Below, one piece after another: positions 57,483-58,051 of a stretch of 58,051 nt of DNA. This DNA is from Parcubacteria group bacterium GW2011_GWB1_44_7 (lineage in GTDB: Bacteria > Patescibacteria > Paceibacteria > UBA9973 > DSPV01). Position numbers and translations under genes: made by a program. The stretch lies in contig LCJJ01000004.1 of NCBI GenBank assembly GCA_000999175.1, forward strand, positions 1 to 58,051, given 5' to 3'. Numbering within the stretch: the stretch's first letter is position 1; each line of letters starts with the position of its first letter. The notes beneath the pieces were generated by a model. The model worked only from the letters and a program-made list of their open reading frames with translations. It did not search any database and was not told the DNA's origin.

Positions 57483-58051
57483 ATGTTTAAACAACGAATC
57501 ATTGCTCTCTTGGTCATTGTCGCCGCCGTTGGTATCGGCTATTTTGTTTATCAAACCGAATCAAGTAATTCAAATTACAATTTTAAATTAGGTTTGGATT
57601 TGAACGGCGGCAGCCATCTGGTTTATCAAGCCGATGTTTCCGAAGTGGCGGCGGGCGATATTGCTTCTTCTATGGAAGCCTTGCGTAATGTTATTGAGCG
57701 ACGCGTTAATTTATTCGGCGTTTCCGAGCCAATTGTCCAAACTGAATCAGCCGGTTTAATCGCCGGCAAAACTATTGCTCAAAAACTTATCGTGGAATTG
57801 CCCGGTGTTGCCAACATTGATAAGGCTATTGAAATGATTGGTAAAACACCGTTGTTGGAATTTAAATTGGTCCAAGAAGGACCGCCGGCCGCCGGCACCA
57901 CCACCCCCACTCTTACTTTGATTCCAACCGGCCTGACTGGTCGTTTGCTGAAACGCGCCGCTTTGGAATTTGGCCAAAACATTGGTGAGCCGCAAGTGTT
58001 GTTAAATTTTACCGACGAAGGCAAAGAATTATTCGCTCAAATTACCAAAAA
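57483..58051 (+). CDS. secD: Protein translocase subunit SecD, N-terminal part (runs off the window)
   Basis: The frame from the ATG at 57483 stays open to the window end. An N-terminal membrane helix (IIALLVIVAAVGIGYFVY) is followed by LGLDLNGGSHLVYQADV, the SecD start, and by the first periplasmic domain with LRNVIERRVNLFGVSEP and VELPGVANIDKAIEMIG. SecD uses the proton gradient to pull proteins out of SecYEG. Only about 190 residues are visible. A -10-like GATAAT ends ten bases before the ATG. Confidence 0.92.
   Translation, partial: MFKQRIIALLVIVAAVGIGYFVYQTESSNSNYNFKLGLDLNGGSHLVYQADVSEVAAGDIASSMEALRNVIERRVNLFGVSEPIVQTESAGLIAGKTIAQKLIVELPGVANIDKAIEMIGKTPLLEFKLVQEGPPAAGTTTPTLTLIPTGLTGRLLKRAALEFGQNIGEPQVLLNFTDEGKELFAQITK

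Overview
The window looks like a piece of a small-genome bacterium of the Candidate Phyla Radiation (Patescibacteria, most like Parcubacteria). This is inferred from AT-rich coding with short spacers, few Shine-Dalgarno sequences, no rpmD (L30) in the ribosomal cluster, a NAD ligase with a degenerate zinc finger, tRNAs without encoded CCA, and PaaX/Cas2-like orphan proteins. No 16S gene is present, so the lineage is an inference.

Layout. 1-512: remnant of a helicase/AAA-type gene, abruptly joined to a truncated methyltransferase. 515-22746: a surface-glycan region with two sets of nonulosonic (sialic/legionaminic-type) acid genes. These include two NeuB synthases, NeuC, three CMP-sugar synthetases, two KdsC-like phosphatases, an aldo/keto reductase, a class III aminotransferase, a hydroxyacid dehydrogenase, a CBS-nucleotide-sugar dehydrogenase fusion, glycosyltransferase-like proteins, methyltransferases and an EamA transporter. 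22817-23511: a PaaX/Cas2-like gene between two palindromic hairpins. 23590-25767: O-antigen ligase-like protein with TPRs. 25846-27926: a type II restriction-modification pair. 27946-33713: housekeeping genes (HPF, fmt, def, gatC, gatA), an SH3-repeat membrane protein with a HEPN-like tail, and an MBL-fold hydrolase. 33732-34446: a second PaaX/Cas2-like gene between hairpins. 34575-37588: prepilin peptidase and four pseudopilins. 37641-39662: ligA. 39676-41093: tiny membrane proteins and a G+C-rich orphan gene. 41311-42285: phosphoglucose/phosphomannose isomerase. 42536-54077: tRNA-Asp and a permuted S10-spc ribosomal cluster with secY, adk and map. 54096-57190: PAP2 phosphatase, a polyprenyl-phosphate sugar transferase and a GT4 glycosyltransferase. 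Then tRNA-Ile, a structured repeat and the start of secD.

How the parts fit. The sugar-acid genes make and activate CMP-linked acids. The dehydrogenase makes a UDP-uronate or aminouronate. The sugar-1-phosphate transferase would start a lipid-linked glycan, glycosyltransferases and methyltransferases extend and decorate it, and the ligase would attach or polymerise it.

Most interesting observation. Seven intergenic palindromes share one architecture: variable complementary arms, four bases, the core GCTATMGC, four bases, then the other arm. They fall into two loop subtypes, and each subtype flanks its own PaaX/Cas2-like gene on both sides. Three further copies lie alone. This resembles the REP/RAYT logic (solitary palindromes plus a cognate gene), but with a Cas2-fold protein. 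Other points: a second structured repeat present twice, a shared promoter-plus-hairpin leader before rpsN and rplC, and -10 boxes placed 5-8 bases before many ATGs, which suggests leaderless mRNAs.
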